Of a DNA stretch of 5,883 nucleotides, positions 1 through 5,805 are shown in pieces. Each line of letters begins with the position of its first letter. Position 1 is the first letter of the stretch. The stretch is from assembly GCA_020436955.1 (NCBI GenBank), contig JAGQWW010000187.1, positions 1 to 5,883 of the forward strand, read 5' to 3'. Below the pieces are notes generated by a model. The model had not been told where the DNA came from. It did not search any database and saw only the letters and a program-made list of their open reading frames with translations. The position numbers and the translations under genes are program-made. This DNA is from Saprospiraceae bacterium. GTDB lineage: Bacteria > Bacteroidota > Bacteroidia > Chitinophagales > Saprospiraceae.

Positions 1-1251
1 CGTAGCGTTTCTAAGTTGGGAATCTTTCAATTGCAATTGAAGGGCCTTATTTTTCTTTTCGGACGCCATTTGGACTTTCTCAATTTCCATATAATAGTCC
101 CTTAAATCGAGGCCCACTAACATATCCCTGTGCTCATCTCTATAGAAATAATCATTTTTGGTTGCTTCTAATGCTTCCTTAAAACGGCCTTCTTTTTCCA
201 GAAACTCTGCTTTGATTCTATAGGCAATACTGAGGTAATGGTAAACCTTGTTTTTTTTACCCATAGCAATAGCCTCTTCCAAATAGGCAAAAGCCTTATC
301 CGGATGTTGACGGTCCCATTCAAGTCTTGCCAGCCTGTTTAATAAAAAAAAAAAAAAAAGCGGATAGGGTATGTCATTGCTAATTTCCAGTGCACGTAAT
401 AAATGATCATTAGCCTTTTCGACCTTTTTTGGCGTTTCTTTAAGGTATATTTTAGCCCTACCGAGATGAGTATAAATCGCTGCGTGTCGTTGTTCGAAAA
501 CGTTGCTGCTTGTGTCTATGCTACTTTCCAGTTCAACCAGGTACTTATTGTTTTTATCCCACATACTGCCCCTTTCCGTATATTCAACGAGACGTTTCAA
601 AACGTGTAGTAATCCGGCTTCTTTGCAACCTCTTTTTTTTGCTTCTTCCAGATTTTTTTCCATTAAGGGCACTATCTCATCGGGTTTATTCCCATACTTC
701 CTTTCCAAAAGCTCAGTCTTTGTTTTAAAAATCCGGAAGCAGGATCCGCTCTTTTCAAAGTAGGGCAAAGACTTTTCAAGCGAAGCGATCATCGAATCAA
801 TCCGTCCAAGGTCCTGGTAGTAAAAACTCAAATCTATAAATGCCAATCCAACGTTGTAGGGGTCATCATTCTCAGAGGCAAGTCGAACAGATAGCTGTCC
901 CAGATTGAGCGCAATTAAATAATGATTATTATCAAACAGGGTGTCCCTTAAACGATGATGCAGGTTGATTAGACAATCATAATCTTGTCCACAAAATTGG
1001 GAAATACTTTCTTCAACATAAGTCCTGACCGTATCACCATAAGGTTGAGCCAATTTGGCATTAATGGAGTCAAGTAAGTTTAGAAAGGCAGATTCCTGAT
1101 AGGTGACAGGACGGAGAAAAGGAGCGTCTTGTTGTCCAAGGAAATATTGAGCCCGGATATCGCTGGTTGTTATGGAAAATAAAAACAGATAGAACAGTAA
1201 TAAAAACCTTACAGATTTAACCGAGTAAATGAAATTATTGAAAAGCCTCAA
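1..1251 (-). CDS. Secreted TPR protein, probable sensor N-terminal part (runs off left edge)
   Basis: The minus-strand frame is open from 1251 to the window edge (417 codons, no stop), so this is the N-terminal part of a longer protein. Residues 1-34 form a signal peptide: basic residues at 2, 12 and 15, a hydrophobic core FLLLFYLFLFSITTS, then a likely cut at IRA/Q. Residues of about 90-370 are helical and TPR-like; the clearest repeats are around 275-332 (for example RLARLEWDRQ, KAFAYLEEAI) and 336-366 (YLSIAYRIKAEFLEKEGRF, KEALEATKN). Residues 385-417 form a charged, Leu/Gln-rich coiled coil. In Bacteroidota this order is usually followed by a membrane helix and a histidine-kinase, phosphatase or LuxR-type output domain; that part is not visible, so the sensor role is inference. 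No in-frame ATG occurs before residue 154. TTG at 1251 is chosen because it follows AAGG and puts the signal peptide at the N-terminus. A T16 run lies at codons 298-303. Confidence 0.8.
   Translation of the reverse strand, partial: MRLFNNFIYSVKSVRFLLLFYLFLFSITTSDIRAQYFLGQQDAPFLRPVTYQESAFLNLLDSINAKLAQPYGDTVRTYVEESISQFCGQDYDCLINLHHRLRDTLFDNNHYLIALNLGQLSVRLASENDDPYNVGLAFIDLSFYYQDLGRIDSMIASLEKSLPYFEKSGSCFRIFKTKTELLERKYGNKPDEIVPLMEKNLEEAKKRGCKEAGLLHVLKRLVEYTERGSMWDKNNKYLVELESSIDTSSNVFEQRHAAIYTHLGRAKIYLKETPKKVEKANDHLLRALEISNDIPYPLFFFFLLNRLARLEWDRQHPDKAFAYLEEAIAMGKKNKVYHYLSIAYRIKAEFLEKEGRFKEALEATKNDYFYRDEHRDMLVGLDLRDYYMEIEKVQMASEKKNKALQLQLKDSQLRNAT
344..359 (-). repeat. T16 mononucleotide tract inside the TPR sensor gene
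   Basis: Sixteen consecutive A on the plus strand (T on the coding strand) encode L-F-F-F-F-L in helix A of a TPR. As written, the frame is preserved on both sides. Loss of one T would give a TAA stop two codons after the last TTT. Gain of one T would give TGA about eight codons after the tract. Either change removes the coiled coil and everything after it. The length could also be a sequencing artefact. Confidence 0.85.
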
Positions 1252-1542
1252 GCACCTTGAAACTAATTCATCTTTACCACCAGCCTTTAATAGAAGTTTA
1301 AGCTGTATGCGCTCCAAATTGATTCTATTCGATAATTAAAACAATAAGCCAGGTCGATTGAATTAATTTGGTTTTTTAGTGTAATAAAGCTACAGAAAAT
1401 GTTAAAATATCCAAGCATATTTTGACAATGCTCAACTTCCAAAATGGTGGTAAAATGATTTTTGGACATGGGTAAAGGCTGCCCAATAGCGTTGATTATT
1501 GTGCAATTTAAAAATGAGACAGGAAGAAAAGGCGCTGAATAA
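1252..1542. other. Spacer between exporter gene and TPR sensor gene
   Basis: This 291-bp A/T-rich stretch lies between two same-strand genes. The reading frame of the TPR gene stays open upstream to about 1326 but contains no ATG and no recognisable protein. A minus-strand ORF of 95 codons (1287-1574) overlaps the exporter's 3' end but has no family resemblance. No convincing GC-rich stem followed by a T-run was found behind the exporter stop. The only positive signal is the candidate promoter at 1315-1344. The size of the gap argues against tight translational coupling of the two genes. Confidence 0.5.
1315..1344 (-). promoter_or_regulatory. Candidate Bacteroidota-type promoter for the TPR sensor gene
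   Basis: On the minus strand a TTG (1344-1342) is followed by 19 nt and then TCAATTTG (1322-1315). This matches the Bacteroidota sigma-A pattern TTG, about 19 nt, TAnnTTTG with one mismatch in the -7 box. Transcription would begin near 1308, giving a leader of roughly 57 nt before the TTG start at 1251. The pattern is short and the region A/T-rich, so chance occurrence is possible. Confidence 0.3.
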
Positions 1543-2796
1543 TTAATCGAGGCGTCGGATCCACTTCCACCCAAAATAGAACAAACTCAAAGCCCCTAAA
1601 GAACAAATAGCCATAATAGCGGCCATTGGGATGGAGGTAGTACTATGAAACAATCCTACCAGCGCAGAAGCCCCTGCTCCCACAGCCATTTGAATGGCAC
1701 CCATTAAAGCGGAAGCCGGTCCGGTAATGTGGCCCATCGGTTCTAGAGAGAGCGCTGAACCATTGGGGAATATAAAACCAAGGCACATAAGGAAAGCAAA
1801 AAGCAAACTGGTTGTTATGTATAAATTGACCCCTATCAACCAGGAAAAGAGTAAAAAAGCGATACCAATTCCTGCCTGAACCACCAAGGTAGTTCGGACA
1901 ATCTGTTCGCTGGAATATTTTTTTAAAAGTCGATTATTTACCTGGGTGGCAGTAATAAGACCGGAAGCTATGATGGCGAAAATCCAACCATAATGTTGTT
2001 CGCTCATGCCCAGCAAGTCAAGGTACAAATGTGGTGACCCACTCAAATAAGCATACAAACCTGCGTAGGCAATAGCAGCTGAAAAGGCATTCACAAAGAA
2101 AATCGGGTGCTTGATAACTGTTTTATAGTTGCTGTATACTTTTGAAATGCGCAAGGAATGGGAAGGGTCTGAAGATTTGGTCTCAGGCAACAAAAATATT
2201 GCTCCCGCCAAAACCACCAATGCCATCACCATCAACACAATAAATAGCACACTCCAATGGAAATGCGTAGACAAGATACCTCCTAAAGAAGGAGCGATGA
2301 TAGGTGAAACTGCGACCACCATAATCAAGGTAGAAAAAACCTTTGCCATCTCCTGCCCATCAAATAAGTCCCTAATGATAGCTCTGGCAGACACCAAACC
2401 TGCACAAGAACCTATGGCCTGAAAAAATCGCAAAGCAATCATCATTTCAATAGAAGTGGAATATGCTATTCCAATACTGGTAAGGGCATACAAGGTCAGT
2501 CCGTAATAGATGGGCTTTTTCCTGCCAAAGCGTTCCAGCAATGGCCCATAGATAAGTTGACCAATTGCCAATCCTATGAAAAAACTTGACAAGGAAAGAG
2601 CAACCTTGTTAATATCGGTATGTAAGGAATCTGCAATATCACCAAATGCAGGCAAATATAAATCGATAGAAAACGGCCCCATAGCAGTCAACAGCCCCAA
2701 TATCAAAATCAAAACCAATCGATTTTCCTTTTGATCTACTGCTATTTCGTACTCCATTTTTTTCATCCAGGTAATCATCTTTTCATGCACCATCAC
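1543..2796 (-). CDS. MFS multidrug efflux transporter, Bcr/CflA type (DHA1 family)
   Basis: A complete protein of 417 residues (416 if the ATG at 2793 is used instead of the GTG at 2796), close to the usual ~400 of Bcr/CflA exporters. These are inner-membrane, 12-helix, proton-driven drug antiporters. Landmarks are the first helix with GPFSIDLYLPAF (40-51), MFS motif A between helices 2 and 3 (GQLIYGPLLERFGRKK, 79-94), an R-FFQAIG motif B in helix 4 (123-129) and the antiporter motif C of helix 5 as SPIIAPSLGG (164-173). A central cytoplasmic loop near 205-230 divides two six-helix halves. The conserved part begins only around residue 26, so starts at codons 7, 11 or 14 (all ATG) are also possible; the N-terminal extension is hydrophilic. 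The gene appears to be transcribed alone. The substrate cannot be told from sequence; bicyclomycin or sulfonamide export is known only for relatives. The spacer upstream is G-rich on the opposite strand. Confidence 0.9.
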   Translation of the reverse strand: MMVHEKMITWMKKMEYEIAVDQKENRLVLILILGLLTAMGPFSIDLYLPAFGDIADSLHTDINKVALSLSSFFIGLAIGQLIYGPLLERFGRKKPIYYGLTLYALTSIGIAYSTSIEMMIALRFFQAIGSCAGLVSARAIIRDLFDGQEMAKVFSTLIMVVAVSPIIAPSLGGILSTHFHWSVLFIVLMVMALVVLAGAIFLLPETKSSDPSHSLRISKVYSNYKTVIKHPIFFVNAFSAAIAYAGLYAYLSGSPHLYLDLLGMSEQHYGWIFAIIASGLITATQVNNRLLKKYSSEQIVRTTLVVQAGIGIAFLLFSWLIGVNLYITTSLLFAFLMCLGFIFPNGSALSLEPMGHITGPASALMGAIQMAVGAGASALVGLFHSTTSIPMAAIMAICSLGALSLFYFGWKWIRRLD

Positions 2797-2906
2797 AAGA
2801 TGGCTTAGTGTATAAAGGATAACAACTCCCCTAATTGGTTAATGTTCTCCGGATTTGAAAAAATAGTACATTTTTCCATTGGTAGTGGAGAAGGAAGGTG
2901 TGAATT

Positions 2907-2941
2907 GGGAGAGATTGGGGTTTGGAGGGTATTATTGGGGG
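2907..2941 (+). promoter_or_regulatory. Putative G-quadruplex motif in the divergent spacer
   Basis: The plus strand carries four G-runs of 3, 4, 3 and 5 bases separated by loops of 7, 6 and 7 nt (AGAGATT, TTTGGA, TATTATT). This satisfies the standard G3+N1-7 pattern. It lies between the exporter gene (minus) and the truncated REP-associated transposase (plus), ending 11 bp before the latter's ATG at 2952. It would be in the transposase leader RNA, and in the template strand for the exporter only if transcription of that gene begins upstream. Folding and function are inference. Confidence 0.45.
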
Positions 2942-2951
2942 AAAAATCGAA

Positions 2952-3302
2952 ATGCAGAATTATTCTCAAAAAAAAATTATTCGAAATCAACATTGGGATT
3001 ATTCGTGGGATGGTGTTTATTTAATCACCATTTGCACAGAAGATAGAACCCATGAATTTGGGTTTATTGAAGATGGTGAAATGTATTTAAATGAAAAGGG
3101 GTTGGCAGTTTATCTATTATGGTACGAATTAGAAAATCATTTTGAATCATGTCTTTTAGACCAATTTGTGATCATGCCAAATCATATTCATGGCCTAATC
3201 ATTTTAGACCATAAAAATGCTCCCCAGATTAAATCAAAGAAAATCGAAAATGTAATAGAAGGGATGGCGGTAGGAGGTGTCCAAAATGGCATCTCCTTTT
3301 AG
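2952..3302 (+). pseudogene. REP-associated tyrosine transposase (RAYT, Y1/HUH family), 3'-truncated by the IS
   Basis: The ORF from ATG 2952 gives 116 residues, of which about 108 are native. Family features are the N-terminal DYSWDGVYLITICTEDR strand (16-32), FGFIEDGEMYLNEKG (36-50) and the metal-binding HUH motif in VIMPNHIHGLIIL (H78 and H80). RAYTs and IS200-like Y1 transposases normally reach about 180-250 residues, with the catalytic tyrosine in a helix downstream of HUH. That whole part is missing here, so the protein cannot be an active nuclease. The frame crosses into the insertion sequence at 3276, whose inverted repeat encodes the last eight residues (GVQNGISF) and the TAG stop. 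An in-frame TTG at 2922 would extend the ORF by ten residues, but ATG 2952 fits the family start better. No C-terminal remnant occurs on the other side of the IS. Confidence 0.85.
3276..3286 (+). repeat. IS terminal inverted repeat, left (transposase 3' side)
   Basis: GGTGTCCAAAA reads inward from 3276 and matches the right end exactly for 11 bp; position 12 differs (T here, A at the other end). It is read in frame by the truncated RAYT. Confidence 0.85.
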
Positions 3303-3315
3303 CAAAAAAAAGGAG
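3293..3315. terminator. Hairpin at the left IS end, terminator-like
   Basis: CTCCTTTT (3293-3300) and AAAAGGAG (3308-3315) form an 8-bp stem with a 7-nt loop. It lies 18 bp beyond the transposase stop and just inside the IS end. On the plus strand it is followed by CTTAAGTTTTTATTT, giving a partial T-tract for transcripts entering from the RAYT side. On the minus strand there is no good T-tract, so termination of the transposase mRNA is less certain. Such subterminal stems can also shield a transposase gene from outside transcription. Confidence 0.45.
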
Positions 3316-3333
3316 CTTAAGTTTTTATTTGAA

Positions 3334-4941
3334 TTAGGCTACTTGGATTTTATTTATTCGTAGTCTCATGCACTCTAGGTGCTGGTATAATGAAAAAACA
3401 AAATCAAAGGAAAATGAGGCCATTTTCCTCAAATTATGGCCTATAAGCATTAATGCGAACTCAATATTTACTTTTTCGAGTCCTCGAAGAGTAAATCTGG
3501 TAAATTTATTATTGTACTTAAGTTGGCCAAATACTGCTTCTGGCTCTATTGCTCTTTTCTTTCTATGCTCCAGTCCCCTTTCTGTGTTTAATAACTTTCT
3601 GACCAGGTCCTTGTATTCGTTTAATTGGGTATTGATTTCTATTTGTCTGTTTCCTGCAGATTTATGGCATTGCTCTCTCAATGGGCATCCTTCACAATTT
3701 AATGCCTCATAGTTGGTTACACTAGCTTCATATCCATTAACACTTACTCTTGTACTCGTTCCGATGTTTACCATCGGTTCTCCCGATGGACATATATAAT
3801 GATCTTCTTCTTCGTTGTATGCTAGATTTTGAACCTGAAACGGATTTTCCTTAAATGACTTTGTTTGCTCCTTATGGAAGTAATTAAACTTCACATAAGG
3901 TACTATATCCTGTTCTAATAAAAATTCATAATTCTCCTGGCTTCCATAGCCTGCGTCTGCTATTATTTCCTTACTCTTTTTTGCAAAGAGCTTTTCAAAT
4001 TTATTAAGGTGAGGCTTCAAAGTAGTAGTGTCGCCAGAGGTCTGATGAATCGTGAAATTAGTAACGAATTGGTTTTCTGTACTTATTTGTGCATTGTAGG
4101 CAGGTTTGGTTTGACCAGTTCCCAGGTGGTCATCTTTCATTCTCATGAATGTTGCATCTACATCGGTTTTGCTATAACTGTTGCGATTCCCCAGCTCCTT
4201 TAATTGGTCTTCATATTTTTTTAGCCGTGGTAGATACTCTTTAGTAATCTTATTTAAATCCTTTTTAATGGCCCTGTCTGGTCGATTCTTTTTTTTTAAT
4301 CGCTCATTCAACTCATCTACTTTCTTTTGTAGTGTTGCTGAGTCAATTGCCTGGGGCAAATTCAAACTGTTTTCCTCCTGATTATCTGATTGTATATGGG
4401 ATTCTATATTGGCTAAAATCATCTTTAGTTTTCCATCCAAATCAGACTTGTACTTCTCAACCGATTTTCTCCATACAAAGGTGTATCGGTTAGCCGCTGA
4501 TTCAATTTTTGTCCCATCAATGTATTGTACTTCAAGACTTAGATAATTCAAGTCTCGTAACAATTTTACAACATCACCAAACAATTGATGAATAACATCT
4601 TTAAGCCGCTTACCTCGAAAATTATTAATCGTCCTGAAATCGGGGGTGCTATTACTCGCTAACCACATGAAATAAATGTTTTCCTGTAAGGCCTTTTCAA
4701 TTTTACGGCAGGAATAAACATTATTCAAATAGGCATAAAATAGAACCTTCAGCATCATTCTAGGATGATAGGCACTCGTACCTCCACCCTTATACTTATC
4801 CAGTAAAATGGAAAGATCTAATTTTTCCACTACCGCATCCACCAACCTTACTGGATGGTCTTGACCTATCCGCTCAAAAATATCCGTAGGAAATAAACTC
4901 GGCTTCGAAAAAGGCAATTCTTTAAAAACAGGCTTGCTCAT
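3334..4941 (-). CDS. IS1182-family DDE transposase
   Basis: A complete 535-residue transposase, the usual size for IS1182 members. The N-terminal helical domain (about 15-115) carries the family pattern HPVRLVDAVVEKLDL, YHPRMMLKVLFYAYLNNVYS and the FRTINNFRG element. The RNase-H-like catalytic core has its first Asp in VQYIDGTKIES (D142), its second in IIADAGYGS (D329) and the Glu in EPEAVFGQLK (E468, or E466), followed by the F-R-F--RGL-KV element (480-491) typical of the group. A lysine-rich coiled coil (about 200-250) is inserted after D142. A cysteine cluster, CPSG...CEGC...C (384-425), is probably the metal-binding insertion seen in relatives. It cuts and joins DNA at the IS ends. ATG 4941 is preceded by an A-rich stretch; a weak promoter-like TTATTTTG (4971-4964) sits 22 nt upstream. 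An A9 run in the coding strand (near 4290-4298, encoding KKK) is in frame, so no frameshift is needed for expression. Confidence 0.95.
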   Translation of the reverse strand: MSKPVFKELPFSKPSLFPTDIFERIGQDHPVRLVDAVVEKLDLSILLDKYKGGGTSAYHPRMMLKVLFYAYLNNVYSCRKIEKALQENIYFMWLASNSTPDFRTINNFRGKRLKDVIHQLFGDVVKLLRDLNYLSLEVQYIDGTKIESAANRYTFVWRKSVEKYKSDLDGKLKMILANIESHIQSDNQEENSLNLPQAIDSATLQKKVDELNERLKKKNRPDRAIKKDLNKITKEYLPRLKKYEDQLKELGNRNSYSKTDVDATFMRMKDDHLGTGQTKPAYNAQISTENQFVTNFTIHQTSGDTTTLKPHLNKFEKLFAKKSKEIIADAGYGSQENYEFLLEQDIVPYVKFNYFHKEQTKSFKENPFQVQNLAYNEEEDHYICPSGEPMVNIGTSTRVSVNGYEASVTNYEALNCEGCPLREQCHKSAGNRQIEINTQLNEYKDLVRKLLNTERGLEHRKKRAIEPEAVFGQLKYNNKFTRFTLRGLEKVNIEFALMLIGHNLRKMASFSFDFVFSLYQHLECMRLRINKIQVA

Positions 4942-5018
4942 ATTTTGCTTGGTTTTACCCTTACAAAATAATCAATCCGAAGGAAATTTTGAACCTTTTT
5001 AAGCTGTACTAAAAGGCT

Positions 5019-5029
5019 TTTTGGACACC
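5019..5029 (-). repeat. IS terminal inverted repeat, right (transposase 5' side)
   Basis: On the minus strand GGTGTCCAAAA runs inward from 5029, an 11-bp perfect match to the left end. The 77 bp between it and the transposase ATG (4942-5018) are A/T-rich noncoding DNA that must hold the transposase promoter. Confidence 0.85.
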
Positions 5030-5045
5030 CCCGCTAAACTGGGGT
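5027..5045. other. Short inverted repeat straddling the right IS junction
   Basis: ACCCC (5027-5031) and GGGGT (5041-5045) form a 5-bp GC-rich stem with a 9-nt loop. Half of it comes from the IS end (up to 5029) and its neighbours, and half from DNA just 3' of the anti-sigma-like gene stop. It could act as a weak transcription end for that gene, but there is no T-run after it. It may also be a remnant of a palindromic target. Confidence 0.25.
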
Positions 5046-5048
5046 AAA

Positions 5049-5783
5049 TCAAGGCAACTGTTTCAACAACTCCTTTGCCTTTTTTTGAAACTCCGACTGA
5101 TTATCATCCGCCACTTTTTGCAAATAGCTTTTAGCCTGTTCTGCGTTTCCCTCTTGTAAAGCTAGCAGTCCCAGGTACCAATAAGCCTCATCGGAAAAAT
5201 ACGGATCGGTAGCAGCTGTTACCTGTTGAAAAAGTTGTTTTGCAGCAGCTTTTTGCTCGGTTTCCAGGTTGGCAATGGCTGCCATTAAAGTGTATTGTGG
5301 GTTATCGGAAAGAGTGCCTGGTTGTTGGTCAAAAAGCTGTAAGGCAGTAGTATAATCCTTTTGCTGGTAAACCTGTAAAAACCGGCTACCCCAACTTTCT
5401 TCTTCCTGATCACGGGTATTGAGGCCCAGTGGTTGGAAAGGCTGGTAATAGGCTGCGTAGAGTTGTTGAGGGCTTTGTGTTTCCTCTTCGCTTTGGATGA
5501 GCCAATAGGCCAGTCCTGCTAGCAGCAATCCAATAATAAGGTACAACCACCAATATGGATTTCTGGTAGTTGGAACACTTTCTTTTTCGATTTTTTGCAG
5601 GCGTTTTTTCAGCTGATGAGCACCATAACTTCGTATGATGCCGCGAAGGTGGGCCTGTTCTTCCACCTGTTGTTGAAGTTGTGTATTCGTAGACATAGCG
5701 GTTTCAAAAGCAAGACGTTCAGCTTCCGGAAGTTGTCCGGATAGATATAAATCAATCGTTTCCTGTAAGTCTTGCCTTTCCAT
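5049..5783 (-). CDS. Single-pass membrane protein with anti-sigma-like N-terminus and extracytoplasmic TPRs
   Basis: A complete 244-residue protein from ATG 5783 to TGA at 5051-5049. Residues 5-52 (IDLYLSGQLPEAERLAFETA onward) match the shape of the cytoplasmic domain of Bacteroidota anti-sigma factors: a short YL-G-L-E-E--FE helix pair followed by a Gln/Glu-rich helix. It has no cysteines, so it is not of the zinc-binding (HxxxCxxC) class. A basic stretch (59-67) precedes one membrane helix at about 77-97 (PYWWLYLIIGLLLAGLAYWL), predicting N-in orientation. The outer part (about 130-240) holds three TPR-like units (RFLQVYQQKDYTTALQLF, LMAAIANLETEQKAAAKQLF, AYWYLGLLALQEGNAEQAKS). The inferred role is a membrane-anchored regulator that binds an ECF sigma factor inside and senses or scaffolds proteins outside. 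It begins 22 bp after the stop of a gene whose tail looks like such a sigma factor, suggesting an operon. Its downstream side ends 19 bp from the IS, so any following operon genes have been separated from it. Confidence 0.75.
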   Translation of the reverse strand: MERQDLQETIDLYLSGQLPEAERLAFETAMSTNTQLQQQVEEQAHLRGIIRSYGAHQLKKRLQKIEKESVPTTRNPYWWLYLIIGLLLAGLAYWLIQSEEETQSPQQLYAAYYQPFQPLGLNTRDQEEESWGSRFLQVYQQKDYTTALQLFDQQPGTLSDNPQYTLMAAIANLETEQKAAAKQLFQQVTAATDPYFSDEAYWYLGLLALQEGNAEQAKSYLQKVADDNQSEFQKKAKELLKQLP

Positions 5784-5805
5784 TTAAACGTTTTAAAATC
5801 CTTTA

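Larger units (their letters stand above)
3276..5029 (-). mobile_element. IS1182-family insertion sequence, 1754 bp
   Basis: The element is bounded by perfect 11-bp inverted repeats GGTGTCCAAAA and contains one intact DDE transposase. Both ends also share a subterminal CCTTTTAG (3295-3302, and 5016-5009 on the minus strand) at slightly different offsets. The outside flanks (ending GGTAGGA on the left, starting CCCGCTAAA on the right) show no direct repeat, so no target duplication is recognised. The intact ORF and matched ends suggest a recent, possibly still mobile, copy. Family assignment rests on the transposase; exact ends could differ by one or two bases. Confidence 0.85.

Noticed and set aside
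26..41. 16-bp perfect palindrome TTCAATTGCAATTGAA
   Set aside because: It falls within the coding sequence of the coiled coil, where repeated Leu-Gln codons (LQLQL) produce it; no operator-like context.
344..359. Suspected frameshift at the homopolymer in the TPR gene
   Set aside because: Counting the 16 A exactly shows that the upstream and downstream TPR frames are the same, so the gene as given is intact across the run.
403..763. Three overlapping plus-strand ORFs (68-86 codons)
   Set aside because: They lie antisense to a continuous TPR reading frame with a signal peptide and repeats; they are shadows.
1287..1574. Minus-strand ORF of 95 codons between the exporter and the TPR sensor, overlapping the exporter 3' end
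   Set aside because: It overlaps the exporter by 32 bp in another frame, shows no recognisable domain, has cysteine- and aromatic-rich random-looking composition and covers the candidate promoter region.
2805..2993. Minus-strand ORF of 62 codons in the divergent spacer, rich in Pro/Ser/Asn
   Set aside because: Its composition is the antisense reading of the G-rich block (repeated SPNS, LPSPLP) and it overlaps the RAYT start; no independent support.
3368..4381. Several plus-strand ORFs of 60-114 codons within the IS
   Set aside because: They are antisense to the intact transposase and have no family features; IS1182 elements encode a single transposase.
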